A stretch of 64,000 nt of DNA, taken from contig NZ_LN811356.1 of the NCBI RefSeq assembly GCF_001006805.1, forward strand, positions 207,314-271,313, in the 5' to 3' direction. This document shows positions 1-9,332 of this stretch, in pieces (the stretch's first letter is position 1; each line of letters opens with the position of its first letter). The stretch comes from Microvirga massiliensis. Lineage in GTDB: Bacteria > Pseudomonadota > Alphaproteobacteria > Rhizobiales > Beijerinckiaceae. Position numbers and translations under genes: made by a program. Under the pieces are notes generated by a model. The model made no database searches, had not been told where the DNA came from, and was given only the letters and a program-made list of their open reading frames with translations.

Positions 1-65
1 ACCGCCACCGGCTCGATCGGGGCCGAGCCGCCTTCGCCTGTGGCCGGGAAAGCCTCCGTGCGCAC
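1..65 (-). CDS. Possible 5' end of a gene running off the left edge
   Basis: A minus-strand frame is open from a GTG at 65-63 to the window edge, giving about 21 residues (VRTEAFPATGEGGSAPIEPV). An AAGAAGG stretch lies about 7 nt upstream of the GTG and could be its ribosome binding site. A second in-frame GTG lies at 74. Nothing is recognisable in so short a piece. It may be a real N-terminus or chance. Confidence 0.2.
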   Translation of the reverse strand, partial: MRTEAFPATGEGGSAPIEPVA

Positions 66-321
66 GATGATCACCTTCTTAGGTCATGGGGACGAACTAA
101 GAGTTTATTAACCATACTGCTGTGAGCATCCGGTCTCTCCGCGGAGGTTGCCCGATGCTGACGCGCCTAACCGATGAGGAGTGGACAGTTGTCGTGACGC
201 TGTCCCCTGCTTGGTTTCGGCTTTGTCTGCTACGCGGAGCCGGCAGGGCCGGAATGCCGACGAGGACCGCTGGGCATCGCTGGAGATGGGGGGAGCCAGC
301 ACCGTCAGGCGCCGCACGGCG

Positions 322-1578
322 ATGAGCACGCCGCTCCCGCCAATCGATGCGCCGCCTGAGGCTGCGATCGAATCTGCTGTGAACAGCAATCCGACAGCAT
401 CCGACATGCCTCCCAAGCTGGATACCGTCCTACTGGTGAGGCGCCTGCAAATCGACATCCGCGAGCTCCTCCGGCACGTTGCATGTCGGGCCGGGTCATC
501 GGTCCAAGTCGTTCCAGGGACGAACGGCCGAGCGGAGCCGTCCGGTTCCACTGTCCCAAGGCCTGCCCTGGAACCCTATGCCGCGCTCCTGGTGATCGCG
601 CCGGAGGTCATCGCCCGAGATGGACAGCTGCTCGGACAGCTCTACGAGAGCCTGGCGATTCTGACGGACTTGGCGGCCCCCGCCGATGTGAAATCCATCT
701 CCCTCACACGAGCCTTTGTATGGGGCGACGACGAGGAACTGCCTGGCGAGACGAGGTCCGAAGCCCGGTGGCTGATCCGCTGGGCGCGGGGGAGCGCGGT
801 GTTCGGCGTCTTGGTCTTCATGGCCACGATCGTGCTGTTGGTCCATGTGGACAGGGGGCGACGGGCCCTCCAGCAGCTCGAGCAGATCCGCACGGAGTAC
901 CAAGCCGCCGCGAACAGTCTTGGCGTGGCGCGCGCCGCGTCCACGGCCGCCGGCAGCGCTGCAGAATACGACTGCCCCCAGCCAACCGGGCCGCCAGCGG
1001 CATACGGGCCGAGCGCGCCCGCGGGAGAAGCTGGCCGGAGCGGCCAAGCGCACCTCCTGTGCGCGCAGATGTTGGATGCGCTAAGTCGCATGAAGATCGT
1101 CCGGCAGGAGCTGCGCACTTGGAACGTGATCTCCAGCCGCCTTGCCAACGTCTCGCCGATCAATTGGCTCGCCCCGCGGGAGCCGGACCGCACGATTAGA
1201 CTCCCGGAGGAGGAGTGGGAGTCCAGCGAGGTGCGGACCCTGATCCTCCTGGCCGCGCTGACGGGCTTCGTCATGCCGATGCTGCTGGGCCTGCTCGGCG
1301 CGTGCGTCTACGTCGTCCGCGAGATAGACCAGCAAATCCAGACCTCCACGCTTGAGGCGCGGGAGAGCATCCACGGTAGCCTGCGCCTGCTGCTGGGCGC
1401 GACCTTGGGCGGGCTGCTCGGCGTGATGTGGACCGATGGCCAGCCGGTTCGGCTTGAGGGCGTGTCGCTGACGCTCGGCGCTCTCGCCTTCTTCGTCGGC
1501 TTCAGTGTCGAGATCGTCTTCCGCTTGGTGGATACCCTGGTGCGGACGGTGGCCAACAGGATCAGCAAGCCGAGCTGA
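322..1578 (+). CDS. Four-helix inner-membrane protein of unknown function
   Basis: I do not recognise the family. From the ATG at 322 the product is 418 aa. The N-terminal ~150 residues are soluble. A hydrophobic helix follows at about 156-178, then a hydrophilic, partly helical loop of ~120 residues (about 180-300). Three more hydrophobic segments lie at about 304-332, 353-371 and 385-408. The loop starts with a Gln/Glu-rich stretch that could be a short coiled coil. The frame stays open back to a GTG at 181, but the added 47 residues are Arg/Ser-rich and look non-coding, so the later ATG is preferred. Neither start has a convincing ribosome binding site. The neighbouring lysozyme-like gene and transposase remnant suggest an accessory patch. 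Confidence 0.6.
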   Translation: MSTPLPPIDAPPEAAIESAVNSNPTASDMPPKLDTVLLVRRLQIDIRELLRHVACRAGSSVQVVPGTNGRAEPSGSTVPRPALEPYAALLVIAPEVIARDGQLLGQLYESLAILTDLAAPADVKSISLTRAFVWGDDEELPGETRSEARWLIRWARGSAVFGVLVFMATIVLLVHVDRGRRALQQLEQIRTEYQAAANSLGVARAASTAAGSAAEYDCPQPTGPPAAYGPSAPAGEAGRSGQAHLLCAQMLDALSRMKIVRQELRTWNVISSRLANVSPINWLAPREPDRTIRLPEEEWESSEVRTLILLAALTGFVMPMLLGLLGACVYVVREIDQQIQTSTLEARESIHGSLRLLLGATLGGLLGVMWTDGQPVRLEGVSLTLGALAFFVGFSVEIVFRLVDTLVRTVANRISKPS

Positions 1579-1630
1579 CGCCCGCAGGGTGCAGCGGGCG
1601 GTAATCGCGCGCCGTCATCGGCCGGCAGCC

Positions 1631-2179
1631 TCAGACGTCGATGGTCCCGCCGTCCCCCTGCAGCATGGCCAGTGCTGCCTGCCTGCGACGCTCGGTCCGG
1701 TCGAGCCAGCCCCGCCCGAAGCGGTCGAATTCCGGGAGGCCGCGGTAGTAGGCGGCCTGATGCCTGGCCAAGGCGCCAATCACCTCCGACGCGTTCGCGG
1801 CCAGGGCGGCGCGCAGCGTCTCCGGGCCGACGGAGCCGTCCACCTGGTCCGGGGGGAGGCCGAGCACCTGCTGCAGCAGCTCCGCGCCGCGCCGGGTGCC
1901 CGCGTTCACGCCGAAGTCGAAGGTACTGAGATCGACACCTGCCGGCAGGGCGTCACCCCGCAGCGCGTTCCAGTAGAGCGTGCGGTAGATCGCCGCCGCG
2001 ATCTGCCGAGGCATGTCTTGCACGTCGGCGGGACCAAGCGTCGGGCTGTGATCCCAGTGCCGCAGGGTGGCCAGCGTGATGCCCATGTTGGTCGCACCCC
2101 CAGGGTCGGCCGGATCATCGACATAGCCGCCCTCCTGGGCGAGCGTGAAGGCGAGGCAAGTGTCGAACAGGTCAGCCAT
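1631..2179 (-). CDS. Lysozyme-like muramidase, GH108 family (endolysin type)
   Basis: The 182-aa product begins with a GH108 domain carrying the family signature EGGY at residues 16-19; E16 is the expected catalytic acid. Next comes the 'D..DPGG.TN.GI' stretch (about 21-34) and a C-terminal peptidoglycan-binding-3-like part (about 115-170). Such enzymes cleave the glycan backbone of peptidoglycan and occur in prophages, gene transfer agents and some secretion loci. There is no signal peptide, so export would need a holin or secretion system; neither is visible. A GGAG motif lies about 8 nt before the ATG. An IS5-type remnant sits directly upstream, so the gene may be a leftover of a mobile element. 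Confidence 0.8.
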   Translation of the reverse strand: MADLFDTCLAFTLAQEGGYVDDPADPGGATNMGITLATLRHWDHSPTLGPADVQDMPRQIAAAIYRTLYWNALRGDALPAGVDLSTFDFGVNAGTRRGAELLQQVLGLPPDQVDGSVGPETLRAALAANASEVIGALARHQAAYYRGLPEFDRFGRGWLDRTERRRQAALAMLQGDGGTIDV

Positions 2180-2212
2180 CGGTGTTCTCCATCAGGTCGG
2201 AACGTGTCCAGG

Positions 2213-2548
2213 CTAGGTCCTGCGGATGGATTTGACGAGGCTGAAGCGGAGTGCAAAGGCCACGCTGGAGCTGAGGTTTCTGGCGGTCTTCTCGCAGCGG
2301 AGCGCAATGCGCTTGAAGCGTTTGAGCTTGCCGATCGCGTGCTCGATGCGGGCGCGGTAGAGCGCCTTTGGGAAGAGCGCGGGCCGGTTCTTCTCGCTGG
2401 ACTTGTGCGAGATCATCGGAGTGATGCCGCGCTCGCGACGGCTGTGCGTTTGCCCTTGCCGGCATAGCCCCTATCGCCCACCGCAACTCGGGGTGCGATC
2501 TCGGGGCCACCGTCGAGGTGCATCTCGAATTGCACTTGCCCGCTCCTG
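2213..2548 (-). pseudogene. IS5-family transposase remnant, truncated and frameshifted
   Basis: Two minus-strand frames together match the C-terminal part of IS5-family (IS427-like) DDE transposases. The upstream frame holds 'GPEIAPRVAVGDRGY', matching the catalytic D-K/R-GY region. The downstream frame holds 'RERGITPMISHKSSEKN', then 'FPKALYRARIEHAIGKLKRF' and 'KRIALRCEKTA', the conserved C-terminal block. They join only through a one-base frameshift near 2440-2455. The N-terminal half with the first catalytic Asp is missing, and no terminal inverted repeats were found, so the copy is dead. It lies 33 bp upstream of the muramidase start and may have inserted into its control region. Confidence 0.75.
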
Positions 2549-3109
2549 GGATGGCGCGGATCGCACGGCGATCGTTCGCGGCCTGCAAGCGGACACTCTG
2601 ACGGTCCGAACTGCGTCAAACCTGGTAATATAGCGAAGACCTGGGAAGGTCCGCTGTGCCGGTGTTGACGGACCTTGAGCGCCACTAAGCCAATTTGACA
2701 TTGCCTGAGCACTCGCGGGATTCATAGTATCCGTAGCTCTCGGAGTCCCGCCAACCTTCTGCCGCTGCTACCAGGGTCGAAATCCGTTTCAGGTCAATCA
2801 GTTCTCGAGCGTTTGGTGATCTTTGCTGCCGAATGTCTTGTAGAGCCCTCGGAACGGCCTCAGGCCGAGTGGGAACCAGTCGGCCACCTAGCGACAGCTC
2901 TCCTGTAAGAGTCGAGAGCGCGTTCTGCCACCAAACAGGGGCCCGTTTTTGTTGAACGCGCTCCAGACGCGAGGCCACAGCGTGACGCACGCGCGACACA
3001 CAATGTCGCCTACGCGTTAGACGCCAACCCCAGGGATGGCGACCGTTCGAGATCGGCGCCCGGAGCAGCCAACAGGACTCGGATACCAGAACAGCAGGAC
3101 GGGAACCCC
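2549..3109. other. Mostly gene-free stretch upstream of the betaine locus
   Basis: No recognisable gene lies here. A minus-strand frame at 2685-2999 (104 codons, basic, no known motif) is open but has no supporting feature. Part of the stretch nearest the transposase remnant may be decayed mobile DNA. The 110 bp before 3110 should carry the promoter of the flavoprotein gene; I could not define its elements. Confidence 0.4.
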
Positions 3110-5620
3110 ATGAAAACGCAGGCTCGCGTTGTCGTCATTGGCGGCGGCGTCGTCGGAGTTGGAACACTGTATCATCTGGCAAAGAAGGGCTGGAGCGATG
3201 TCGTCCTGATCGAACGCAAGGAATTGACGTCAGGGTCGACCTGGCACGCCGCCGGTCTCCTGCCGCTCTTCAACATGAGCTATTCGGTTGGCCAAATTCA
3301 TAGGTATTCGGTCAATCTCTACAGGTCGCTGGAGGAGGAGACGGGGCAGCCCGTCGGATTCGCACAAGTCTCCAATATTCGTCTCGCCCGCACCCGGGAT
3401 CGGTGGGACGAGTTCATTTACTACAAGGGCGTCGCCGATACGATCGGCATAAAGGTCAATGTCCTGACGCCCGCCCAGGTGAGGGAGATCTGGCCGCTCT
3501 GTGAGACGGACGGCATTATCGGCGCGATTCAACATCCCGACGACGGCTACATCCAGCCTGCAGATCTGACGCAGGCTCTGGCGAAGGGAGCCCGGGCCAG
3601 AGGGGCCGAGATCTACCGCTACACGACCGTGATCGGTATCGAGCGCAAGGCGAGCGGCGACTGGCTGGTCAAGACGGATCGTGGCGACATTACCTGCGAA
3701 CACGTGGTGTCTGCCACCGGAAACTTCGCCCGCCGCACCGGCGCGATGGTCGGGCTCGAAATCCCCGTTATCCCGGTCGAGCACCAGTACATTGTCACCG
3801 AGCCCCATCCAGTCGTATTGGAGCGCCAGCGAATGGGTCTCCCGGAGATGGGCGTCCTGCGCGAGGCCGACTCGTCCTGGTATATGCGGGAGGAGAATGG
3901 CGGTTTCATTCTTGGGCCGTACGAGGTCGGTGCGCCCTGCTGCTACGTCGATGGGCCTGCCGACGACTCGGAATACGAGCTGTTCCAGGAGGACTTGGAG
4001 CGCCTTGCCCCCCATATCGAGACGGCGATCGCGCGCGTTCCCGCTTTCGGCGAGGTGGGTGTCAAGAAGGTCTATAACGGAGCCATTGCCTATACGCCGG
4101 ACGGCAGCCCGATCATCGGCCCGGCATGGGACCTGAATAACTTCTGGCTCAATGAGGGCCACAGCTTCGGCGTCACGGCTGCGGGAGGCGCCGGCTGGCA
4201 GCTCGCAGAATGGATCGTCGAGGGCGAACCGAGCATCGACATGATGGGCGTCGACCCGCGCCGGTTCGGCCCTTACGCGACCCGAGGCTATATGCGGGAG
4301 AAGAACGAAGAGGCCTACGCCAACGTCTTCACAGTGCATTATCCCGACGAGGAGCGCTCGGCGGCCCGGCCGCTGAGGCGGGCGCCCTGCTACGACCGCA
4401 TGAGGGCGCTTGGTGCCGTGTTCGGCTCCGTCTACGGCTGGGAGCGGCCGAACTGGTTCGCTCCGGACGGCTATGGCTTGCCTGAAGAAGACCTCGCGAA
4501 GCCGGACGTGCTCCTGAACGAAAACCATCCGCCCGTGAGGAATGGCGAGCGGCCGAAAGAGAAGTGGAGCTTCCGCCGATCGAATTACTTCGAGTTCGTC
4601 GGCCGCGAGGCGCGTCACGTGCACGAAGCCGTCGGCCTGCAGGATATGAGCGCGTTTGCCAAGTATGAGGTCTCAGGGCCGGGAGCCGAAGCCTTTCTCG
4701 ACAATCTGGTGGCAAACAAGCTGCCGCAAAAGGTCGGCCGCTTGGCCCTCACGCACATGCTTTCGCTGAACGGCGGCGTGCGCTCGGAATTTACGATCTT
4801 CCGGGAGGCGGCGGATCGCTTCTACCTGGTCGGCATGGGCGCAGCCGAGCGACACGATTTCGACTATCTGTCCAAGCTGCGGCCGCGGGACGGTTCCGTC
4901 GATATTCAGAAGGTCACGACGCAATATGGCGTTCTGATCGTTGCCGGTCCCCATGCCCGGGACGTCCTGCAGAAGGTCACCGATACGGATCTTTCCAAGG
5001 AAGGCTTCCCGTGGCTATCGGGCAAGATGATCAATATCGGTGCGGCTCATGCGCGGGCGTTGAGAGTCAACTTCGTCGGCGAGCTCGGCTGGGAGCTCCA
5101 CCATCCGATCGAAATGCAAAACTACATCTTCGATCTTCTCATGCAGGCGGGCCGGCCCTACGGAATCAAGCCCTTCGGCATGCGCGCCATGGATTCGCTC
5201 AGGCTCGAGAAATCGTATCGTCTCATCCCGCGCGAGCTTTCGATCGAGTACTGCGCCCTGGAATCCGGTCTCGACCGCTTCGTTCATCCGAACAAGGGGC
5301 AGTTCATCGGCCGGGATGCCTTGGTCGCATGGCAACAGCGCGGGTTCGCGAACCGCTTCGTGACCCTGGAGGTGCATGACGTGGCGGATGCCGACGCCCG
5401 CGGCTCGGAGCCTATTCTGAAGAACGGCGACCTTGTTGGACGCTGCACGTCGGGCGGCTTTGGATGGCGATTGGGCAAGTCGCTGGCGCTCGGCATGGTG
5501 CGCCCGGATCTCGGCGAGGTCGGCAGCGAGCTGGATATCAGCATCCTCGGCAAGACTCACCGCGCGATCGTTGTTCCGGAATCGCCCTTCGACCCGGACA
5601 ATCTGAGGCTGAGGGCGTGA
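3110..5620 (+). CDS. Dimethylglycine/sarcosine dehydrogenase-type FAD oxidase with GcvT domain
   Basis: The 836-aa product has the two-module layout of dimethylglycine dehydrogenase. An N-terminal DAO-type FAD domain (about 1-390) has the dinucleotide motif VIGGGVVGVG at 9-18. The 'GSTWHAAGL' stretch places H46 where mammalian DMGDH attaches FAD covalently. A GcvT-like folate-binding aminomethyltransferase domain follows (about 430-830). Enzymes of this family demethylate N-methylglycines and pass the one-carbon unit to tetrahydrofolate or release formaldehyde. The downstream GlxA-type regulator and ProVWX importer fit glycine betaine catabolism and favour dimethylglycine as substrate. Sarcosine or another methylated amine is possible. 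The usual earlier step, a betaine demethylase, is not in the window. Confidence 0.85.
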   Translation: MKTQARVVVIGGGVVGVGTLYHLAKKGWSDVVLIERKELTSGSTWHAAGLLPLFNMSYSVGQIHRYSVNLYRSLEEETGQPVGFAQVSNIRLARTRDRWDEFIYYKGVADTIGIKVNVLTPAQVREIWPLCETDGIIGAIQHPDDGYIQPADLTQALAKGARARGAEIYRYTTVIGIERKASGDWLVKTDRGDITCEHVVSATGNFARRTGAMVGLEIPVIPVEHQYIVTEPHPVVLERQRMGLPEMGVLREADSSWYMREENGGFILGPYEVGAPCCYVDGPADDSEYELFQEDLERLAPHIETAIARVPAFGEVGVKKVYNGAIAYTPDGSPIIGPAWDLNNFWLNEGHSFGVTAAGGAGWQLAEWIVEGEPSIDMMGVDPRRFGPYATRGYMREKNEEAYANVFTVHYPDEERSAARPLRRAPCYDRMRALGAVFGSVYGWERPNWFAPDGYGLPEEDLAKPDVLLNENHPPVRNGERPKEKWSFRRSNYFEFVGREARHVHEAVGLQDMSAFAKYEVSGPGAEAFLDNLVANKLPQKVGRLALTHMLSLNGGVRSEFTIFREAADRFYLVGMGAAERHDFDYLSKLRPRDGSVDIQKVTTQYGVLIVAGPHARDVLQKVTDTDLSKEGFPWLSGKMINIGAAHARALRVNFVGELGWELHHPIEMQNYIFDLLMQAGRPYGIKPFGMRAMDSLRLEKSYRLIPRELSIEYCALESGLDRFVHPNKGQFIGRDALVAWQQRGFANRFVTLEVHDVADADARGSEPILKNGDLVGRCTSGGFGWRLGKSLALGMVRPDLGEVGSELDISILGKTHRAIVVPESPFDPDNLRLRA

Positions 5621-5724
5621 GCATGACGGGCAGCAGCGTGACGCGAGGGTATCGAGTGTCATCGCACGACCGCGGGCTTGGTTGGCTGGAGCGAGGTTAG
5701 CGCTCCGAGCGGGAGCTCTCGCGC

Positions 5725-6795
5725 ATGAGCATCGACTGCTCCGGAATCAGGAGGTGGCCTCTCACCGACGCGAACCCTCCCGCACTTCGCGTCGGCTTCG
5801 TGCTTGCAAACAACTTCACCTTGTCGGCGCTCTCGCTATTCGTCGATGCTTTGCGACTTGCCGCTGACGAGGGTGACCGCTCGCGACCGATCCGCTGCAC
5901 GTGGTCAATCATGGCAGCAAAGCCTGAGCCGATCCGTTCGAGCTGTGGTCTTCTGGTGCAGCGAACGAGCCCGCTGGCCGATCCCCACTTGTTCGACTAC
6001 GTCGTAGTCGTCGGCGGCCTGCTGCATGCGGGCGAGCAGGTCGACGATGCGATTGTCCAGTACCTGAAATCGACCGCCAAGGCGGGCGTAGCTTTGATCG
6101 GCGTCTGCACCGGCAGCTTCATTCTGGCACGCGCGGGATTGATGAAGGGGCGCCGGTGCTGCGTGTGCTGGTACCATTTCCAGGATTACGAAGCCGAGTT
6201 CCCAGATCAACGGCCGATTGCGGATCAGCTCTTCGTCGTCGATCGCGATCGCATCACCTGTTCGGGCGGTAGCGGGGTTGCCGACTTGGCGGCATTCCTG
6301 ATCAGCCGGCATCTCGGGCAGACAGTCGCGCAAAAAAGCCTTCATGTTCTCCTGCTTCAGCACGCCCGATCGGGCAGCGATGCGCAGCCTCATCCTCCCT
6401 TGAACGACAGAGTCGGCGATGACCGGGTGCAGCGCGCCTTGCTGATTATGGAACAGCACATGGCGGAGCCTCTGTCCATCGATGTCATCGCGTCGAAGCT
6501 GAACATCTCCGGCCGACAACTCGAACGGCTTTTTCGGACGAACCTGAGCATGAGGCCGGTCGTCGTCTATCGTCAACTACGGCTACGCTACGCGCGCTGG
6601 CTGATCGAGAGCACCCACAAGAGCATCACTGACGTTGCAGTCGAGACCGGGTTCTGCGACAATGCTCACTTCTCGCGCCAGTTCAGGGAGCATTTCGGGA
6701 TGCCCCCCAGCAGAGTGCGGGCATCCCGGTCGGCTGCGAGCCGGAATGCAGTGGACCGGCAGTCGGCTATGCGAGACAATCCCCGACTGTACTGA
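5725..6795 (+). CDS. GlxA/GbdR-like AraC-family transcriptional activator
   Basis: The 356-aa product has an N-terminal DJ-1/PfpI-like class I amidotransferase fold (about 15-205), including 'GVCTGSFILARAGL' around the nucleophile-elbow position. A C-terminal AraC double helix-turn-helix follows (about 230-335), ending in the typical 'SITDVAVETGFCDNAHFSRQFREHFG' region. This layout is that of GlxA family regulators. GbdR, which senses glycine betaine and dimethylglycine and activates their catabolic genes in Pseudomonas, belongs here. The gene sits between the DMG-oxidase and the betaine importer, all on one strand, so it probably controls both. An inverted repeat at 6913-6931 is a candidate site. 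Confidence 0.82.
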   Translation: MSIDCSGIRRWPLTDANPPALRVGFVLANNFTLSALSLFVDALRLAADEGDRSRPIRCTWSIMAAKPEPIRSSCGLLVQRTSPLADPHLFDYVVVVGGLLHAGEQVDDAIVQYLKSTAKAGVALIGVCTGSFILARAGLMKGRRCCVCWYHFQDYEAEFPDQRPIADQLFVVDRDRITCSGGSGVADLAAFLISRHLGQTVAQKSLHVLLLQHARSGSDAQPHPPLNDRVGDDRVQRALLIMEQHMAEPLSIDVIASKLNISGRQLERLFRTNLSMRPVVVYRQLRLRYARWLIESTHKSITDVAVETGFCDNAHFSRQFREHFGMPPSRVRASRSAASRNAVDRQSAMRDNPRLY

Positions 6796-7169
6796 ATTCA
6801 CCAGGCCGCAATGTTTGTCGAAATTTTTCAAGTACATGTCGATTTTTGGCTAGGCGGCTCCAAGGGGCACTGACACAATCACTGTTCCGGACGGCATAAA
6901 GATCGTCACGCGTCGAACGCCAATTGTTCGAAACGCAAGGCCAGACGAGGGTGGAAACGAACGTGACGAAGGCCGCGACGCCGGACTCTACATCCATCGA
7001 CGCACGGAGCCCGCGGGCTCTCCCCAGCCTCTGGGGTACGCTGAGCTCCCATGAGCGAGCTCTGCCGGGCGATCCGAAGCCCGACGTCTGCTCAGGACCT
7101 CCCCGCCCGTACTTGCGTGCCTAACCAGTGCCGGCATCCATCGGCGATGAGACATTCGTGAGTTGTGCC
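6796..7169. other. Intergenic region before proV
   Basis: No gene is visible. The first 60 bases are AT-rich for this genome and may hold a promoter. The only clear structure is the inverted repeat listed at 6913-6931. Confidence 0.4.
6913..6931. promoter_or_regulatory. Inverted repeat TCGAAC-N7-GTTCGA, candidate operator upstream of proVWX
   Basis: Perfect 6-bp arms separated by 7 bp lie about 240 bp before the importer genes and 120 bp after the GlxA-type regulator gene. The spacing suits a dimeric regulator. The link to the neighbouring regulator is inference only. Confidence 0.3.
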
Positions 7170-8480
7170 ATGGCAAAGAAGCGAGTCATCGTCCGTGATG
7201 TCAGCAAGGTCTTCGGGTCGAATCCGGAGGCGGCGCTCAACCTTATGAGATCGGGGGAAAACAAGGACAGTATTCTCGCCAGAACGGGCACCGTGGTCGG
7301 CTTGAACCGCGTCTCCTTCGATGTGGCTGAAGGTGAAATCCTCGTCGTGATGGGTCTGTCGGGCAGCGGCAAGTCCACTATGCTGCGCTGCATCAACCGA
7401 CTCGTCGAGCCGTCGGCAGGCAGCATCATCGTCGACGGTACGGAGATGATGTCGCTGTCCACAAAGCGCCTTCTGGAGTTCCGCCGTGCCAAGTTCGGTA
7501 TGGTGTTCCAGCATTTTGCGCTGTTTCCAAACCGGACGATCTTGGAGAATGTCGAGTATGGACTCGAAATTCAGAGAATCGATCGACGACAGCGAACCGA
7601 GAAGGCGATGCACGCCATTGAGATCGTTGGTCTGAAGGGTTGGGAGAGGAAGTATCCGAGCGAGCTCTCTGGCGGCATGCAGCAGAGAGCCGGACTGGCG
7701 CGGGCGCTTGCCGTCGATGCCGATATTCTGCTCATGGACGAGGCTTTCAGCGCTCTTGATCCACTCATTCGTCGGGAAATGCAGCAGGAACTGCGACAAC
7801 TGCAGCAGAACCTGCACAAGACGATCGTTTTCGTCTCACACGATCTCGACGAAGCGATCAACCTTGGTGGGCGCATCGTCCTCATGAAGGATGGCGAGAT
7901 CGTCCAGATCGGATGGCCCGAGGAAATCCTCTTGCGGCCAGCGACCGATTACGTGCGACGCTTCGTAGAGCACATCGACGTCTCGTCGGTGTTGACCGTC
8001 GAGCGGCTCGCCGACAGGGCTGTTCCCGTCCTGCGCTCGAGGCAGACCGTGTCCGAGGCGCGCGATGATATCGGCAACGGCAATATCGGGATCTTGTACG
8101 TCGTCGATGATTCCGGACGCCTGGTCGGGCGGGTCGCATGCGACGTGCTTACCGCGTCGCCGCGGCCCTCGCAAACTCTCGATCAATTGATGCGGACCGA
8201 TATCGCTTGCGTGCAAGCCGACATCACGCTCAAGGCCGCCCTGCCGGTCCTGGCCGCCGAGCCGGACGGCGTGGCAGTGGTCGGGGAGGGCGGGCGGTTT
8301 CTCGGATCTCTCACCAGCCGGGGCGCTGTCGCGGCGCTCGCTGGCATCCCGCATGTCAGTGCCTCGTCGGGCACCATGAAGGACGGAGAAGCGGCATGGA
8401 GTGGTCAATCCCAAAGTTCCCGCTCGACGAACTCTGCGACCAAGCCCTTACTTGGCTCACCTATCACGGTTCAAGCCTGA
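7170..8480 (+). CDS. proV: Glycine betaine/proline ABC transporter ATP-binding subunit ProV
   Basis: This 436-aa ATPase of the ProV/OpuAA type energises uptake of quaternary ammonium compounds. It has Walker A 'GLSGSGKST', the signature 'LSGGMQQR', Walker B 'ILLMDEAFSALDP' and a switch His in 'VFVSHDLDEA'. A C-terminal pair of CBS-like repeats (about residues 275-410) is the usual osmosensing module. The ATG at 170 (7170, 'MAKKRV') is chosen because sequence similarity to the family starts there; an upstream GTG at 7128 would add 14 residues. The reading frame overlaps the permease start by 85 bp, indicating co-translation. Confidence 0.9.
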   Translation: MAKKRVIVRDVSKVFGSNPEAALNLMRSGENKDSILARTGTVVGLNRVSFDVAEGEILVVMGLSGSGKSTMLRCINRLVEPSAGSIIVDGTEMMSLSTKRLLEFRRAKFGMVFQHFALFPNRTILENVEYGLEIQRIDRRQRTEKAMHAIEIVGLKGWERKYPSELSGGMQQRAGLARALAVDADILLMDEAFSALDPLIRREMQQELRQLQQNLHKTIVFVSHDLDEAINLGGRIVLMKDGEIVQIGWPEEILLRPATDYVRRFVEHIDVSSVLTVERLADRAVPVLRSRQTVSEARDDIGNGNIGILYVVDDSGRLVGRVACDVLTASPRPSQTLDQLMRTDIACVQADITLKAALPVLAAEPDGVAVVGEGGRFLGSLTSRGAVAALAGIPHVSASSGTMKDGEAAWSGQSQSSRSTNSATKPLLGSPITVQA

Positions 8481-9253
8481 CCCGGGCCGTCAGCAAGGTC
8501 GTCGCTGACTGGATCGATGTCTCGACAGCCGCCCTCGTGTCGATTCCGCCCTGGCTGACGATCGCCGCGTTGGTCCTGGTGGCATGGCGGCTTGGCGGCA
8601 CGCGCATCGCAATCATGACTGCGGCGGGATTCGGCTTCCTCTGGAATCTCCGCCTTTGGCAGCCGACCATGGAAACCATGGTGCTCGTAACCCTCTCGAC
8701 AGTGGCGGCCCTGCTGATCGGTATTCCTCTCGGAATCGCCTGTGCGCTCAACAAGCGCACATGGCAGACCGTCAGTCCCTGCCTCGACATGGCCCAGACC
8801 ATGCCGAGCTTCGTCTATCTCATTCCGGCCATTCCCTTTTTCGGGCTGGGCCCGGTCTCGGCATGCTTCGCCACGATCATCTTTGCGATGCCGCCCGTGA
8901 TCCGGTTGACTGCTCTCGGCATCATGCAGGTGCCACACCAACTCATCGAAGCCTCCGACGCGTTCGGTTCAACCCCAGCACAGAAGCTTTTCAAGGTTCA
9001 ACTCCCACTCGCCCTTCCGACCATCATGGCGGGCATCAACCAGACGATCATGCTGGCGCTCTCCATGGTGGTGATCGCCGCCATGATTGGCGCCGGCGGC
9101 CTGGGCCGCGAGGTCTGGAGATCCATTCAGCGTCTCGAAGCCGGCGTCGGCTTCGAGACGGGAATCGCAATCGTCATCTTGGCGGTCATTCTCGACCGCA
9201 TCACGCAGAAGATGGCGCAACGCATGCGCCCCTCCGGCGCGACCGCACACTGA
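8396..9253 (+). CDS. proW: Glycine betaine/proline ABC transporter permease ProW
   Basis: The 285-aa product is a BPD_transp_1 permease with about six to seven membrane helices. It carries the family's 'MAQTMPSFVYLIPAIPFFGLGP' segment and an EAA-type coupling loop, 'EASDAFGSTPAQKLFKVQLP', that docks on the ATPase. The ATG at 8396 lies inside the end of proV, so the two are translationally coupled. The N-terminal extension of ~60 residues before the first transporter helices resembles that of ProW proteins. It forms the membrane channel for the substrate delivered by the binding protein encoded 79 bp downstream. Confidence 0.9.
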   Translation: MEWSIPKFPLDELCDQALTWLTYHGSSLTRAVSKVVADWIDVSTAALVSIPPWLTIAALVLVAWRLGGTRIAIMTAAGFGFLWNLRLWQPTMETMVLVTLSTVAALLIGIPLGIACALNKRTWQTVSPCLDMAQTMPSFVYLIPAIPFFGLGPVSACFATIIFAMPPVIRLTALGIMQVPHQLIEASDAFGSTPAQKLFKVQLPLALPTIMAGINQTIMLALSMVVIAAMIGAGGLGREVWRSIQRLEAGVGFETGIAIVILAVILDRITQKMAQRMRPSGATAH

Positions 9254-9332
9254 CCAGAAAGGCCGGTGTTCCGGAGGGTTCGCATCCCCACAGAGGGGTG
9301 TCCTGAAACCAGGAATGTAAGGGAGTTATTCC

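Noticed and set aside
2685..2999. 104-codon minus-strand frame upstream of the DMG-oxidase gene
   Set aside because: No motif, no ribosome binding site and composition unlike neighbouring genes; left inside the intergenic entry.
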